Assembly: GCA_015680685.1 (NCBI GenBank)
Contig: MNCI01004501.1
Span: forward strand, 1,156,428 to 1,220,427
Direction of reading: 5' to 3'
Source: Gnetum montanum
Lineage: Eukaryota > Streptophyta > Gnetopsida > Gnetales > Gnetaceae
Length of the DNA: 64,000 nt
In this document: positions 10,598 to 23,215 of the stretch, one piece after another
Layout of the letters: every line of letters starts with the position of its first letter
How positions within the stretch are numbered: the first letter of the stretch is position 1
Notes under the pieces: model-generated
The model's input: only the letters and a program-made list of their open reading frames with translations
What the model was told of the DNA's origin: nothing
Database searches by the model: none
Made by a program: the position numbers and the translations under genes

Positions 10598-11323
10598 TGA
10601 TGAGTGGCAAGGTACCCCTACACTCAACCATACGAAACAAGTGTAGCAGGCGCGATCCGGTCGAACTCCGCAGACTAAATGCCTAAATGCCTCATGGAAC
10701 ACTTGGGGTTAATCATTTTTTATCTTCCAAAACTTACTTGTTGTTGTCATGGTGTATGGTTAAGCAAGTCCAAGGTATATGATTTTTATAGCTTTTCTAT
10801 TTTTCTCCTATGCTAAAGGGTGAAGGGTTGAGAAAGCTAACTAACTCTAACTAAGGACCTAAGTCTAAATTAACTAGCATCAACATCCGTTCCCACTTAC
10901 CGTACACACCCTGAACTATGCAACTGTGGCTACCAAACGCTAATCGTTACTGGGATCACCACACGTAACGCACGTGCTCGAAGTGGTCGTACTGAGGCAC
11001 TTAACTAGCCTAAACGTNTAAATCCTATTCCATGCACTGCAAGGTTTATCCACAAAGCTCGTCTTTATTGCCGTACACAACTTGCGTTCAGGTACAAAGC
11101 TGCTCGAATAAAGATCCATTCACTTGGGGACTCCTACTATGGGCACATGGAAAATATTCTATCTCTGGAGTGATCAAACTACCAGAGTTTCCCTACTTCT
11201 AGCCTAGGATGGGAAATGAGGGGAGTGCCGCCTCTTATTTATAGATTTTCCGGCGCGCGATATCACGACGGCCGCAATATCACGTACGCGATATTGCGGT
11301 GCATGCGATATCACATCTCATCA
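10598..11323 (-). repeat. Solo LTR, type I, with target duplication GTATG
   Basis: A type I LTR in reverse orientation: on the plus strand it starts TGATGAG at 10598 and ends CTCATCA at 11323. The 5-bp direct repeat GTATG flanks it at 10593-10597 and 11324-11328, and no internal sequence is present. It is 726 bp long, against 933 and 976 bp for the other type I LTRs. The missing part corresponds to the tandem GAGTACGACTTG units of R-U5, and an N sits at 11018 at that very place, so repeat collapse in assembly is possible. Solo LTRs arise by recombination between the two LTRs of one element. Confidence 0.92.
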
Positions 11324-11328
11324 GTATG

Positions 11329-14110
11329 TATGATGGTACAAGAAGCTTGGGATAAATAAATATCCATTGTAGTTATGATGTTATTTGTGGTTGAAGGTTG
11401 AGGATATGTTCTATTTTAGTCATATGTTGTTAAAACATTGATTTTTATATTAAATTCTAAACTTGATAATTTTTTGACTATGTATGAGATTTATACAATT
11501 ATTTTGAGCTTCCTAGGAACTACAAAGGATGCCTTATAGTTATATGAGAACTTCATTGGACTATCTGAAAGTATAATGTTTGTCTATTTGTTTATGAATT
11601 TTAGTTTGAGCTTATAATTTTACTATTTTTTATTAATGACAGGTTGTGTTACGCTTGTGTCTTGGTTGCAATGATAATTTACAAGGACTACAACTTGTAA
11701 AATTATCATGGTTAGGTCATAGTTATGATTTTAAATACATAATGAGCTAGGAGGCCCTTATGGCTAAGTCATGATGATGGTTTTAAGCAGATTATAAGTC
11801 ATAATTGGGTTGCAATAAGTGAATAGTAAATTTTTATTTCTATTTTAGATTATAGGTTTAGTAATAGTTGAGTTATGTTGATAGGTATAACCCCATTGTG
11901 AGTCATAGTAAACTTGTAGTTGGTGAATTAGGAAGGACTGCAATCCTTGGTCAAGTTACAATGGCATAAAAATAAGCAAAATAATCCATGCATGTTGATT
12001 GATGATTGATCACGATGATGGGAAGTGTTTGTACAAAATAATTAGACATGCTATTGAGATTCATGACTATGCCTATATGCCTATTAATTTTGTATTCATC
12101 TATTATGTTTCTTGCCATGTGAAACATGTAGTACAAGTTACTTGTGTCTAGTAGTGTGAGTAGGATAGCATAACCCCTCATTGTAGGGTCCCATGATCTT
12201 ATGTTATGCTTGCACGTGTGTACAAATAGCTATTGGGCTTATGGGGAATGCATAGATAGATGTTATATTTCATTATATTATCATGTAACTTATATATCAT
12301 ATATTATGAATATGCTGATTCCCATGCATATGCATACTAAATTTGTTGGATGAGCTAGATAGATGATTATGATTGATAAGAGTAGGGTGTGAGAGATGTA
12401 TTGAATATTGAAAAGTATGACCTTGATCCATGTATTGTTATGTTATAATTTTTTGATTATGATGATAGAATCATTAAATAATTAGTGATATTTAATAGAT
12501 TATGTATATTAGTTTGATGATATGAACATGTTGTACTTATGTTATGGAGTTCATAGGTTTAATCAGTCTTTTGATTGGAAGTTTTGTTAATGAGTTATGA
12601 GTGGCATCCATGGCATTAGTTGGAATAGGGAAAAATTATGAGAACCTTAGAAAATTAGAATAGTGGTAAAGGTACTATCAATAGGAAATTTAGAGTAAAA
12701 ATTTAGTGAGATCCTTAATCTCCATATGTGATGTTAGTGATGATGATATGAATGTATAATACATATGTGATAGCATGATATATGGAAGTGAATTTGAGAC
12801 TAACAAATAATATACAAGATATTGGTTATTTGCAATATATGAGCTATAAATGCGATTGAGATTTTAGTTATTGCATGAGACATGGGTTGTTTATGATTAA
12901 TGATGATGCATGTCATGATTGAGTAATGATGCATATAACATAGATTGCTTGTGATTATATGATTGATTAAATACTAGGTAATGGTAAGCATCTTGGAGAA
13001 GATGTATGAACCTCATTGCATGTATGTTCATGACATTAGTATCAAGCCTCATCCTAAAAGCTAAAGAGCATAGGTTTACTAGCCCCTACGACTAGTCATG
13101 GATCTTTGGAGATAGCATGTATACAAATTTATCCTCTAAAAGAATCATGATCTAAGTTACAATTAAGGTAATAACATCAATGATTGGTAATGATTTTGTC
13201 TTGTTACTAGTGAAGTAGTAGTATAAAGATAATGATGATTAAATCTTAATTGCTACTAGTGGAATTTTGGTATAGGTATGTTGGTGGAGAAGCATTAGTT
13301 GTCATTCATAGTGCATTGTTGATGGATTGCTAGTTGTCATATCAAGATAGGAATTACATATGTTGGAACATCATGTGATGTATTGGGGCACTAGTTACTA
13401 GGTAATGATTGGGTAAACACATGTAGTAAGTCCATGAAGCATAGGTTACCTTGCAACTAATGGAGTTAGGTAGTGGACTAGTTAGTAATATGAGAGGTAG
13501 TAGCTATTTTATGTCTTGATGGTCATAGTGATTATATGTGTGTTACTTTTTGAATGATGATGATGGATCTAACACTTGTTTATATATATTTATGGGATGA
13601 TTTCATGTTGGATAAGATGTATGGTTAGTTAATCATTGACCTTGTTGTAGGATATTTGAATTACTCCCATAACTCTCCTTCAACATAACTACCTTATACA
13701 TTTATAGGAAATGTCTAAAGACTTTCACTTAGATTTTTATTAATCCCATTTGATGCAAATGATGGAATAGAGAGTTTTAAATATTCCTAGGTCTAAGGAA
13801 GATGTTGGTATCATGTGTTTACTATTGGTTTCTATGTTTGTGTACTTGTTATCATATGAGATGGATGCTTCTGCTTCTGGGATTGATATGGACCATCATT
13901 AAGATGATGTATGATTGTATAGTGTATACATTGTTTATATATACAATGTGTATACCAAACATATTAATTGACACATTACATTATATATGCTTTATGGTTA
14001 TGTATATATAGCTAGTTGGTCATGGTACTTAACTAATAGATAGTCATGTATGATACAATCTTTTGAATCATATATATGTATAGTACTACTATTTTTATAT
14101 GTATTTCATG
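11329..14110. other. AT-rich stretch with no recognisable gene or element
   Basis: The plus strand is rich in T and G (many TATG, TTATGAT and GGTA words), similar in texture to the minus strand of the long LTR at 7075-10435. It could be an old chromovirus LTR in plus orientation, but I found neither clear ends nor a primer site. Small open frames here show no motif. Confidence 0.4.
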
Positions 14111-14114
14111 GTTT

Positions 14115-15480
14115 GGATAGCCCATTTATGAATTGGATTTATGGGTTTTTTTTATTCCATTTGATCCACTCATTATCTCTTTAACTTGAGCAAAAGCACC
14201 AATAACTTGTAATGGACATATCAGGTCTAAAATATTATCTTTGAAACATCATCCTCTTTGACTTGTATCTAATGATATCTTATCCTGAGATCAGTCTTCT
14301 AGAGTATATTAAATTTTTGAAGCTAATTAAATAAGAAATCTAGGAATGGAAGAGAATATTTACTTTTTACTATCACCTAATTAAGTTACTTGTAGTCAAT
14401 GCATAATCAAAAGTTTTCATCCTCCTTCTACATAGACAACACTAGAGAACCCAAAGAAGATACACTAGGAAAGATCAATTATTTGTCCATCACCTCTTAT
14501 AGTTGAATCTTTAACTTTGATAACTCTCATATTTATATCCTTTAAGGAGTCTTTGAGATATGCTCTATAATTGGGTATCACTGAATCTTGTACTTTACCT
14601 CTTTTTTGGATGGAAAACCTAGAAACTTGGTATGAAATATATTTGGAAACTCTCAAATAACTAAATTTTGATACAACTTTGCTATCTTAGAGAAGAAGAT
14701 TGATGCCATGTAGCAATTGTATCCCTTCTAAATAATTTAATAGAATACTCTAAAAGGCACCAAGTCCAAATGAATGAATATAGAATAAGTCTGAAACTCG
14801 ATTTGCTCACCATCTATAGTCCAAAATTTGAGGCTAATACTTAAATACAATAGTTAATCTATAAATAAAATAATATTATATTCATCAAGATTCATTACAT
14901 ATAGGTCACTAATTCACTACCTATCCTATAATATTTCTAGCATAACTTTGAAATTTTTTTTCACCTAATCTCATGATCCCAATGAAATGCATAGATAATT
15001 TTGGATATAGAGCATAACATGGAAGAACTACATGGGATAATATGCTAGGATTTATGAATAAATGACTAGTTCTAGCATGAAATAAAACTAACACAAGAAG
15101 GTCTAGGATCATACCTCTTATCTTTATAACTCTATTTGTTTGCACATCTAATGACTATGTTAGGACATACACCTAATACATACCTCACCAACTTGACTAC
15201 TGGAAGAAACATGTCAATTGACTACTAGAGTTCTTGGTCCTTTACCTCTATCTCTAGTACCAGTTGATATCTACTTTGAGTACTCCCTACCTAATGCCCT
15301 GGCTAACCACAACCATAGTAGTTCAAACATTTCCTTTGAACATGTCTTGAATACTTACATTGATAGCACATAAGAGAATCCCCATAAACTATAGTAGGAG
15401 TAGTGTCACTATCTACTCACTGTTGTTGATCCCCACCTAATCCTCTACTTACCTAATGTCACTCACTTATACTTGTAATC
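14115..15480 (-). pseudogene. Second Tekay/Del fragment: gag zinc knuckle, protease, start of RT
   Basis: On the minus strand a complete CX2CX4HX4C zinc knuckle (CYQCKYSRHVQRKC) lies at 15327-15368. It is followed by the protease (LFHARTSHLFIN in place of the usual D-[ST]-G-A-S-H-[ST]-F-I core, about 15040-15110, catalytic Asp and Gly lost). Then come a spacer, FPNIFHTKFLGFPSKK (14600-14645), the FPSVSSLGSLVLSM and LCIDYK motifs of RT (14390-14480), and palm-region remains to about 14120. The order matches gag-protease-RT of Del/Tekay elements. Stops are frequent. Upstream gag (15481-16021) is unreadable and is cut by the LTR of B at 16022, so B inserted into this older element. Confidence 0.75.
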
Positions 15481-16021
15481 ATGTAAGTAGCACAACATCC
15501 TATATCAATTGGAGTGACCTACTTCAATATCACTCTATAACATCTTGTATGCCCAAACCAAGTTCAACTTAAGTATGGATCAATTACTAGTGCAATAATA
15601 GTTATAAGTTAATGTAAAGTATATGGATTTTAATCATACAATCAAAGCCATAGTTCATGTCATGAAAATCATACAAAACATACACTAAACTAGAATTATA
15701 GTTATATATGTGTTCTAAAATTTGTACATGCAATACATATGTTATGCGATACATATTATGCTAACTATCTAAAAATTAGAGTCATCAATTCAAAAAATTA
15801 AAGGATATTAGCTAATACATCTTATACATGTCTTATACATATACATACTATACATACAAAAGAGTAACCAAGGCTCAAGGATCATGCAATTCAAAACTAT
15901 TAGTAAAAACATCCATTTCTTACATAAACACATATAAAAATATATATAGAAACTTGGATCCAAGGCCTTCATCTCCTTCCTTATATCTACTAGTCTCTTG
16001 AGCTTTTAGATTTATCACTTG

Positions 16022-16917
16022 TGATGAGTCATGTTCAATTGGTTGCGTCAACAAGGCCTCATCAACATAGCCTCAATGAGGCCTAGTTGACGCATCTTAC
16101 CATGCATTAACGAGGCCTTGTTGATGTAGTGTTGATACTTGGCTATAAATACATGCATGTAGCTACATTTATGATAATTAGATATTGTAGTTGTAGTGAA
16201 ACTCTTGCGGTTTTTCCATTTGAAAGTTAGAATTTTTCCTGAGTGCCTACAACAAGAGTCATTGAGTGTATAGATCTTTATTTGAGCATTGTTGTACCTA
16301 AGCACGACAGTGTGTGTGACAATAAACACAAGCTTTCTAATAAACCTTGTAGCACTTTGGATAAATTAGCTATTTTATTTATGCATTCAATGTTTTCAAT
16401 TATTTATTAAATGTTTTCCATTAGTTATTAAATATTTTCTAGTTATTACATTAATGAAGTAATTAAGCTAGATAGATTACACACATAAGTATGACTACTT
16501 TGAGTGTAACATTTATTCGCTTGGTAAACCCAGTAGTAGTATTGCTTGGTACGTCCAATAGTGTAGAGCTTGGTCGCCTAGCAATGGATACGTGGGTTTA
16601 GGACATGTACAAAAAGTGGGATTGGATGCTTATGTTAGGAATAATTAAATGATAGTTAATTAAATTCATTTTATGCACATTTTAAGCACCAAACTATAAA
16701 ACAAAAAATGATAAAAATCAGATGTCATAGTTACACTTAACCATACCAACGAACGTCACCAATGTAATTTGGAAGACAACAATTGACCTTAAGGCTAGAT
16801 TCACTTTCTAAAGGACTAGTGCACCAAAAATGATAAAGTCTACAGAATCCAACAAGATCACACATGAACGCTTTGTGATTCATATGGTTCAGCATAGGGG
16901 TACCTTTCCACTCATCA
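16022..16917 (+). repeat. 5' LTR of element B, U3 type III variant (896 bp)
   Basis: TGATGAG start, CTCATCA end. U3 has several copies of GAGGCCTCATC/GAGGCCTTGTTGA words, then TATAAATA at 16144-16151. R-U5 (from about 16196, AAACTCTTGCGG onward) is the same as in all other LTRs of the family. Followed by a primer site, which makes it the 5' LTR. It interrupts a minus-strand chromovirus gag. Confidence 0.9.
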
Positions 16918-16918
16918 T

Positions 16919-16936
16919 TATCACCATTGCCAGAGA
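16919..16936 (+). promoter_or_regulatory. Primer-binding site of B, tRNA-Asp type, decayed
   Basis: TATCACCATTGCCAGAGA against the Athila-type site TGGCGCCGTTGCCGGGGA: 12 of 18 bases match, and five of the six differences are G-to-A. It lies two bases after the LTR end. Confidence 0.75.
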
Positions 16937-17057
16937 CTTTATTTCTGGAACATGTGCTATTTATGTCTAAGTGAATACCATTAATATCATTGTACAAATC
17001 TTCCTGCTATACATACAATTATAAAAGCACATTGATAATTTTATTTTGTTTTGCAAA

Positions 17058-19560
17058 ATGTCTTTTTCTTCTTGCAAGCACAAAGATACCAGACCACCAG
17101 TCCCATAAGAATGCAAGGTGGTATATACTCATCTAGATGAGTTTGTGCTAAACTTCACCTACATCCCACATTAGGATGAATAGCTATGATGGCATGATAT
17201 GGAGGGAAACATCATCTTTCCCCCAAATCAATTTGTGCCTAGGATGTTGTTTAAAATCCTCAAGAAGCTATGCATAGAATATCTTCATGAAGAATATGTT
17301 GTGAATGGATATGACACTCAAAACTACTATTCTAATGAAACACAACACAAATGAGATTGATGTCAGGAGAAACTTCATGAACCTACAAAGGGAAAACATT
17401 ACACCAATCCCATTTTCCTTAAAAATCAAGATGACACTGAGGATCCTCCTACAGAAGGTTCTCAACATGAAGATTCTCCATCCTCTGATACTAGTGACAA
17501 GGATGTGAACTTGCACCTACAATCCACTATTCATAAATTGGGTTCAGGAAAAAGTGACAACCAAATTAGGGACTTGGGCAAGCATCACAATAGCAAGGGA
17601 TCTAAGGATGATGATCATAATAAATGTAAGAGTGGTGGAAAATACCATGGTGGTGGTGGTATTTCACCTTCCTCTTCATTCCCTTCATCTGATTCTAAGA
17701 ATTCCTCTTCATCTGATAGTTCTCATGGAAGCTGCTATTGAAACAATCGTGATGAAGGTGATTAGCTAGATAACAATGACCGTGAAGGCCACCAAAACTA
17801 AAAGGGATGGCCAAAACCATCATTAGCATCATTAATGTAGTGATGATGATGAACCTCTATTAGCAACCTGAAGTATGCTCAATATTGCAAAGGTAGTTAA
17901 AATTTCAACTAGGCATATGAAAGAAAGTTAGATCAAGCACTTAGACATGAACGATATCTCAAGATTTAAGGGGGGATACAACTCTAATCTGTAGACACAT
18001 CTACAAGATTTTTATGAATTGTGCCTTATAAAACATAGAGAATGAATGACAAAAACTCAAACTATTTCCTAGGATACTCATCAAGGAAGCTGAAAGTTGG
18101 TACCAATCTTTGGAACTAGAAACTATTCCTTGATGGAGTACCATGTTAGATCTATTTAATGAAAAATACTAAACATACTCCAAAGTGTTTAGTTTGAGAA
18201 GGAAAATCCAAAGCTAGAAATAGAAAGCACATGAACCCTTTGATGCCACCATGGGTACATACTATTCACTCTTACATTGATGTCTTGGCCTTGGTTATTC
18301 TTATAGGAAACAACTTCACCACATCATAGATGAGCTTAGAGTAGAAAATAGAAGAACCCTTGAGGTGTATGTCCAAGGAAGATTTTCTAAACTGAGGGCT
18401 TATCATATCTAAAGGCTAATTGAGTAGGTAACAAAAGAAGAAGGTGAGCTACAAAAAAGGGAAAGTGCTAAAGAGTATAATAGGGACCCTTCCATCAGAA
18501 AATGAGAGGTTTGATTTTGTGACGAGGAGCAATCACCACTTGATGAAGTGGTGAATAGAAAGACCTTGCCCATCCAAAAATCTATTTTCAATATTTTAGC
18601 CAAGGTTAACAAGTTATGGGACTCTTTGAATGAAAAAATTCAAACTACTTTGAAGATTACTGAAGAATCCAAAGAGCAAAATAGTAATCATAATTACAAG
18701 GGATGAAAGGAAGCTGAACGTGCCTCCCAAAGAGGTAAGGGTAAAGTTATTGTGGTAGAGAAAGTTGTGGAGTCTAACTCTAATGATGAAATTGAATGTG
18801 ACATCTGTTAATATGAGCATCCAAAGGTATGTTGTCCTATGATGTCACATTTACAAGAGTCTAAAGTGTACACATTGAATCCTTGCCTAGCACATAGGCA
18901 AGCTCCAAGATGATTACCTTATCCTCAAGGTAATCTAAGGTAGTTCCACCAATAGTAAAAATCTTACCATCCAAGTGGAACTCTTCCACAACCATATGAA
19001 AAATACCAATAGTAGTACCAACCACAATCATGGGGAATTCCACCGCCAAGGTAGTGGTACCCTTATAGGTAACTAGATTCATATGGGTACTATGTTCAGT
19101 AGCCGATCTCCCCTAGGTATTCTGTAAGTCATACATCATTCCAACATCACTATTACCCTCCAAAGTACCATCAAACACATTCACTATCTACTCAAAGGAA
19201 AAACCCATATCCATATCCATGTCATCCTCTGCATCCGTCTGTACATACACCACCACCTTCAACCTAGTTACCTCTTACCCTATCCATGTAGGATGAGATT
19301 CCTCCATAACCACAACAATGAAATTCTATGAGGGTTGTACACTCACAAACCATTTTTTAGCCATGTGGTCTAGACAATTAATCTAGGAAAAGACCCTTCT
19401 TCCAACCTAGTAGTCCTCTCTAGCCCTTACAACCTAGTTCAGCTGATTACCCTGCATCTCTAGCATCCTCATCCTTTGCATCAAACATCTTTCAGTGCCC
19501 TTCAAACCAAGTGTTTCCTTGAATTAGCACTGTAATGTTAACTCATGATATTTCTAAGAA
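17058..19560 (+). pseudogene. Athila-like gag of element B
   Basis: ATG at 17058 opens a frame with HLDEFV and FPPNQFVPRM segments that D shares. A Lys/Gly/Ser-rich low-complexity stretch follows (17560-17740), then the retrotransposon gag core (DMNDISRFKGGY near 17945, capsid-like helices to about 18400), a charged segment, and a zinc-knuckle-like CDIC-x-YEHPKVCCP at 18790-18840. The spacing is CX2CX3H, one residue shorter than usual. A Pro/Gln/Tyr-rich tail follows to about 19560. Stops and frameshifts occur throughout. In intact relatives gag forms the particle that packages element RNA. Compared with D and E the order of segments is the same, so loss is by point mutation rather than large deletion. 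Confidence 0.8.
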
Positions 19561-19599
19561 GTCCACTTATCTAATCTAGGAAGTCCACTCATCTATCTA

Positions 19600-20105
19600 T
19601 AGATCACTAGACATGAGCCATGCAAAGCTCTTCTTGACTTTGGTTATAGTGTTAATCTCATCTCCCATGACATGTACAAGGCCTAGAACCTAACACCTCT
19701 TAAGAAGAGCAACATTCATCTAGAATTAGTAGATTAGATTATTAATGTCCCTCTAGGATTAGTAAAGGACATTGTGACCACAATTTATGGGTGGTCCTAT
19801 CCTATTGATTTTCTAGTAATCAAGGTGGACAACTACAAAAGTGACTTCCCCATCATTATGGGAAGGTCTTGGTTAAGCACGTTCAACGCATGTATGGGTA
19901 TAAGGGATCTATCTTTAGAAACATCCAAGGAAAATGAGCTAAGTAAGATAGAGAAGGAGCATATTCCATGCATTGTATACAATGATAATGGGTGCAATTG
20001 CATGAAAATGATTTGGTTAATCAAGAGAACATACATTAAAGCATGCAATCAGTGTGCACAAGAGATCAATATTTACAAATGCCTATACACAACAACAAAA
20101 AAATA
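19600..20105 (+). pseudogene. Aspartic protease and cysteine-rich linker of element B
   Basis: The catalytic segment at about 19620-19665 reads ALLDFGYSVNLIS, so the DTGS motif is altered to DFGYS. The second half, IYGWSYPIDFLVIKVDNYKSDFPIIMGRSWL (two adjacent motifs, 19780-19870), has the conserved hydrophobic-IMG-x-x-WL end of gypsy proteases. After this comes the linker with CNC and CNQCAQ, then YKCLY (19995-20090), present in all five copies. Protease would cut the gag-pol precursor; here the active site is lost. Confidence 0.82.
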
Positions 20106-20149
20106 GGAGGGGCACTCAATGGCTGATAGCTGATTCAAATAGTAGCACA

Positions 20150-21300
20150 CTACGCATGGAGCCAACTGAGAGCCTAACATGTGCATATGTTGAAGGAATG
20201 GATAAAATTCAACAAGTTCATTCCCAACTCTCTGATGAACTAATGATACCTATTGGGGAGAGTTGGAAATCCTAGATCACTTCAAGTAGGAGCCTCTAGA
20301 GCTAAAATCTTTATTGACCGGTATGGAGTATGCATTTTAAAAACATGGTAAACTAGTCATAATTAATGTGAAACTTGCTTCTAAACAAAAAGAAAAGTTA
20401 TTGAAGGTGGTGAATAAATGCTCAACAAACTTTGCTTCACCATATCTAGAGCTAATAGGAATCAATCCAAGGATATGCCAACATCACATCTACACTGACT
20501 CACCTATGAAGCCTAGAAGGTAGCTGCAAAGGTAGTTGAACTCCAAATTGAAGTAAATCATCAAAGAGGAAATAGAGTAACTCCTCAAGGTGGGGTTCAT
20601 CTATACAATTGTGGATAGTAAGTGGGTTATTCCACTCATAATTGTATCGAGGAAGGATGGCAAATGATAGGTTTGCATCAACTACAGGCTATTGAATATG
20701 GCAACATTTAAAGATCACTTTTCTTTGTCATATGTAGATCAAGTTTTAGAAATCATATTTGGGCATTATTATTATAGTTTCTTGGATGATTATAGTGGCT
20801 ATAAGCAAATCCAAATTCACCAAAATATCAAGCCAAGACAACATTCATGAGTCCTTGGGGGACTTTTGCATATTGTAAGATGCCATTTGGTTTGTGCAAT
20901 GCCCCTACAACATTTTAATGCTTGGTCCTTAGTATCTTTCAATAGTAGACTAGTAATGGTGTTGAAGTATTCATGGATGAATTCTCCACCTATGGAGCTA
21001 CATTCAAGCAAGCCTTGAACCACCTAGATCAAGTATTAAAGAGATGTGTTGAGATAAACTTACGGCTCAATTGGAAAAAGAGCCATCTCATGGTCCAAGA
21101 AGGCATTGTGCTAGGGCATCAAATTTTGCAAAAATGGATTGAGGTAGACCTAGAAAAGATAAGGGTCATCTAAGAAATAACACATCAACCAGAGACTATT
21201 AAAGATGTTTGGTCATTCCTTGGACACACTAGCTACTACTGGTGATTCATAGAGAATTTTTGTAAGATCGCAAAGCTATTGGTAGAGCTTACAAAGAAAG
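20150..21300 (+). pseudogene. Reverse transcriptase domain of element B
   Basis: Athila/Tat-type RT: pre-RT helix with GIDPRICQHHIYTD-like text at 20460-20510, FIYTIVDSKWVIPLI near 20600, INYRLLNMATFKDHF (20670-20720), a DDYSGYKQI segment (20785-20810), PFGLCNAPT (20885-20915), and FMDEFSTYG at 20970-20997, where the catalytic Asp-Asp pair has become Asp-Glu. The downstream thumb/connection is read to 21300 (LGH, then GHTSYYW-x-FIENF). Many TAG/TAA stops replace Trp or Gln codons kept in C and D. Not functional. Confidence 0.85.
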
Positions 21301-21369
21301 ATGCACCTTTCATTTGGACCAAGGCATGTGAAGATACATTCCAAAAATTAATGGAGAAGCTCATAGAAA

Positions 21370-21800
21370 CACCAATCCTACGAGCACCAGACCAGTCCAA
21401 ACCCTTCCACATCATGATAGATGCATCTAACTATGCTTTGGAAGCAGTACTTACATAGATGGATGATAAGAAATGTTCATACTACATCCACTGTGCGAGC
21501 TAAAGTATTGTGGGAGCATAGTTAAATTACACTACCATAGAGAAAGAACTAATGGTATTGGTGCATGATCTAGAAAATTTTAGACACGATGTGCTTGGTT
21601 GCAAATTATTTGTGCATATGGATCATAGTGCAATCTACTTCCTCATGAACAAGTTGACGGTGAGCCCTCGTGTCATACGATGGCTGGTGATCTTGTAAGA
21701 ATTTGATCTCATGATGGTAGATTAGAAAAGGACTGAGAATATGGTTGTTGATCACCTCTCTTACATAAGATGGGATAATAAAGAGGAGGAGATCCTACTC
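21370..21800 (+). pseudogene. RNase H domain of element B
   Basis: FHIMIDASNYALEAVL (first catalytic Asp, 21405-21450), NYTTIEKELMVLV with the Glu (21525-21560), MDHSAIYFLMNK with the next Asp (21615-21655), and the terminal DHLSYIRWDNKEEE (21745-21795). This is the RNase H arrangement typical of Athila/Tat elements. A few stops interrupt it, but the acidic residues are visible. Confidence 0.82.
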
Positions 21801-21959
21801 TCTAATCACTTTCTAGACGAACTCCTCTTTATAGGAGAAATAAGTGAACAAACACCTATAAAAGCAACATGGTATAATGGCATCCTCACTTACCTTTTCA
21901 CTTAGGAGATGCCACAAGACTTGGATTTTAGGAAGAAGAAAAATTTTCTTCACCAAGTC

Positions 21960-23215
21960 AAATATTTCATGGAAATTAATGGACACCTCTAAAAGATGTG
22001 TGTCAATGACCTGATTCATTGGTGTGTTCGTGATGAAGATCAACTATGCATTCTTTAGGATGCTTATGAAGAGCCTTGTCGAGGCCACTATGTAGGAATC
22101 CACATGACCATAAAAATATTCATGTAAGGTACTATTGGCCTACAATATTTAGGGATTCTTAGTAGTTCATCAAGTCTTGTAAATGTTGTCAAAAAGATGG
22201 GGGGATTACAAATCACATGGAAGGTCCTCAATAGTGGATTCAACCACTAGAGCCTTTCAACATATGGGGCATTGATTTCATGGGTTCCATCACATCCATG
22301 TCTAATGGAAAGACATATATTATAGTAGCAATTGACTACTACAAAAAAATGGGTAGAAGTAGTAGTCGTTACTAATTGTACATCATCCACTACTACTAAA
22401 TTTATAGAACAAAATATCATGAATAGGTTTGGGATGCCATGTTCACTGATTTCCAACAATGAAACTCATTCCATGGGTGCCACCTTTAGAAAGTTAATTT
22501 AATGCTTGGGGGTAGAACATAAATTGACAACATCTTATCACCCCCAAGTTAACAATCAAGTAGAGGTAACCAACTAGAAGATCACAAAAATACTAATGTG
22601 GACCATTAGAAAATATAGGTAAGATTGGAGTACAAAGCTTAACAATGCTCTTTGGGCTTATCATTCAACATGGAAAATTCATATTGGATATTCTCCCTAA
22701 AAGTTAGTGTATGGGAAACTTCCAATGCTCTCGATTCAATTTGAGCTCTATACACTCTCAACAGCCTATGATCTAAATCTTGACCTAAGTCTAGCATAGA
22801 AAGATAGACTGATAAACCTGAACATGCTAGAAGAAAACTAATTGGTGGACCCATTCTTGATTGAGATGAATAAGGCATTTAGTAAGCAATGTCATGACCT
22901 TAGAATTAGGAAAGTAAAACTTCAACCAGGAGATAAGGTTTTCTACTGGAACCCTAAACATGTACCCCAAAAGAAAAAATTCCAAACATTGTGGGAGGGA
23001 TCTTACATAATTGATCAAACCTTTTACTTTGGGACCATTTTAATCTAAAAACCTAAATTCCCAAATAAAAAATAGTTGGTCAACATCCAACAAGTAAAGC
23101 CTTTCCTAGAACCAAAACAAGCTAGTGCAGCTACTGCCTCAGCCGATGGACAACCACATTCTATTTTTCAATTCTCCTCCTTCCAACTTCGTTGTGGTAG
23201 ATATGGCCATCCATG
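21960..23215 (+). pseudogene. Integrase domain and pol C-terminus of element B
   Basis: The HHCC zinc-finger area (CRGHYVG, then CKCCQK at 22170-22200) is followed by the core: WGIDFMG with the first Asp (22265-22290), KKWVEVVVVTNCTSS (22340-22390), SNNETHSMGATF at 22450-22490 in which the second catalytic Asp is replaced by Asn, and HPQVNNQVEVTN with the Glu (22540-22575). The C-terminal part keeps PGDKVFYWNPKHVP (22930-22970) and LWEGSYIID. It ends with the SIFQFSSFQL tail found at the pol end of all copies. Integrase joins the DNA copy to the genome; this one is inactivated. Confidence 0.83.

Noticed and set aside
13802-14011. Hydrophobic ORF resembling a small membrane protein
   Set aside because: AT-rich sequence gives Phe, Leu, Ile, Tyr and Met by composition; there is no conserved motif and no second copy.
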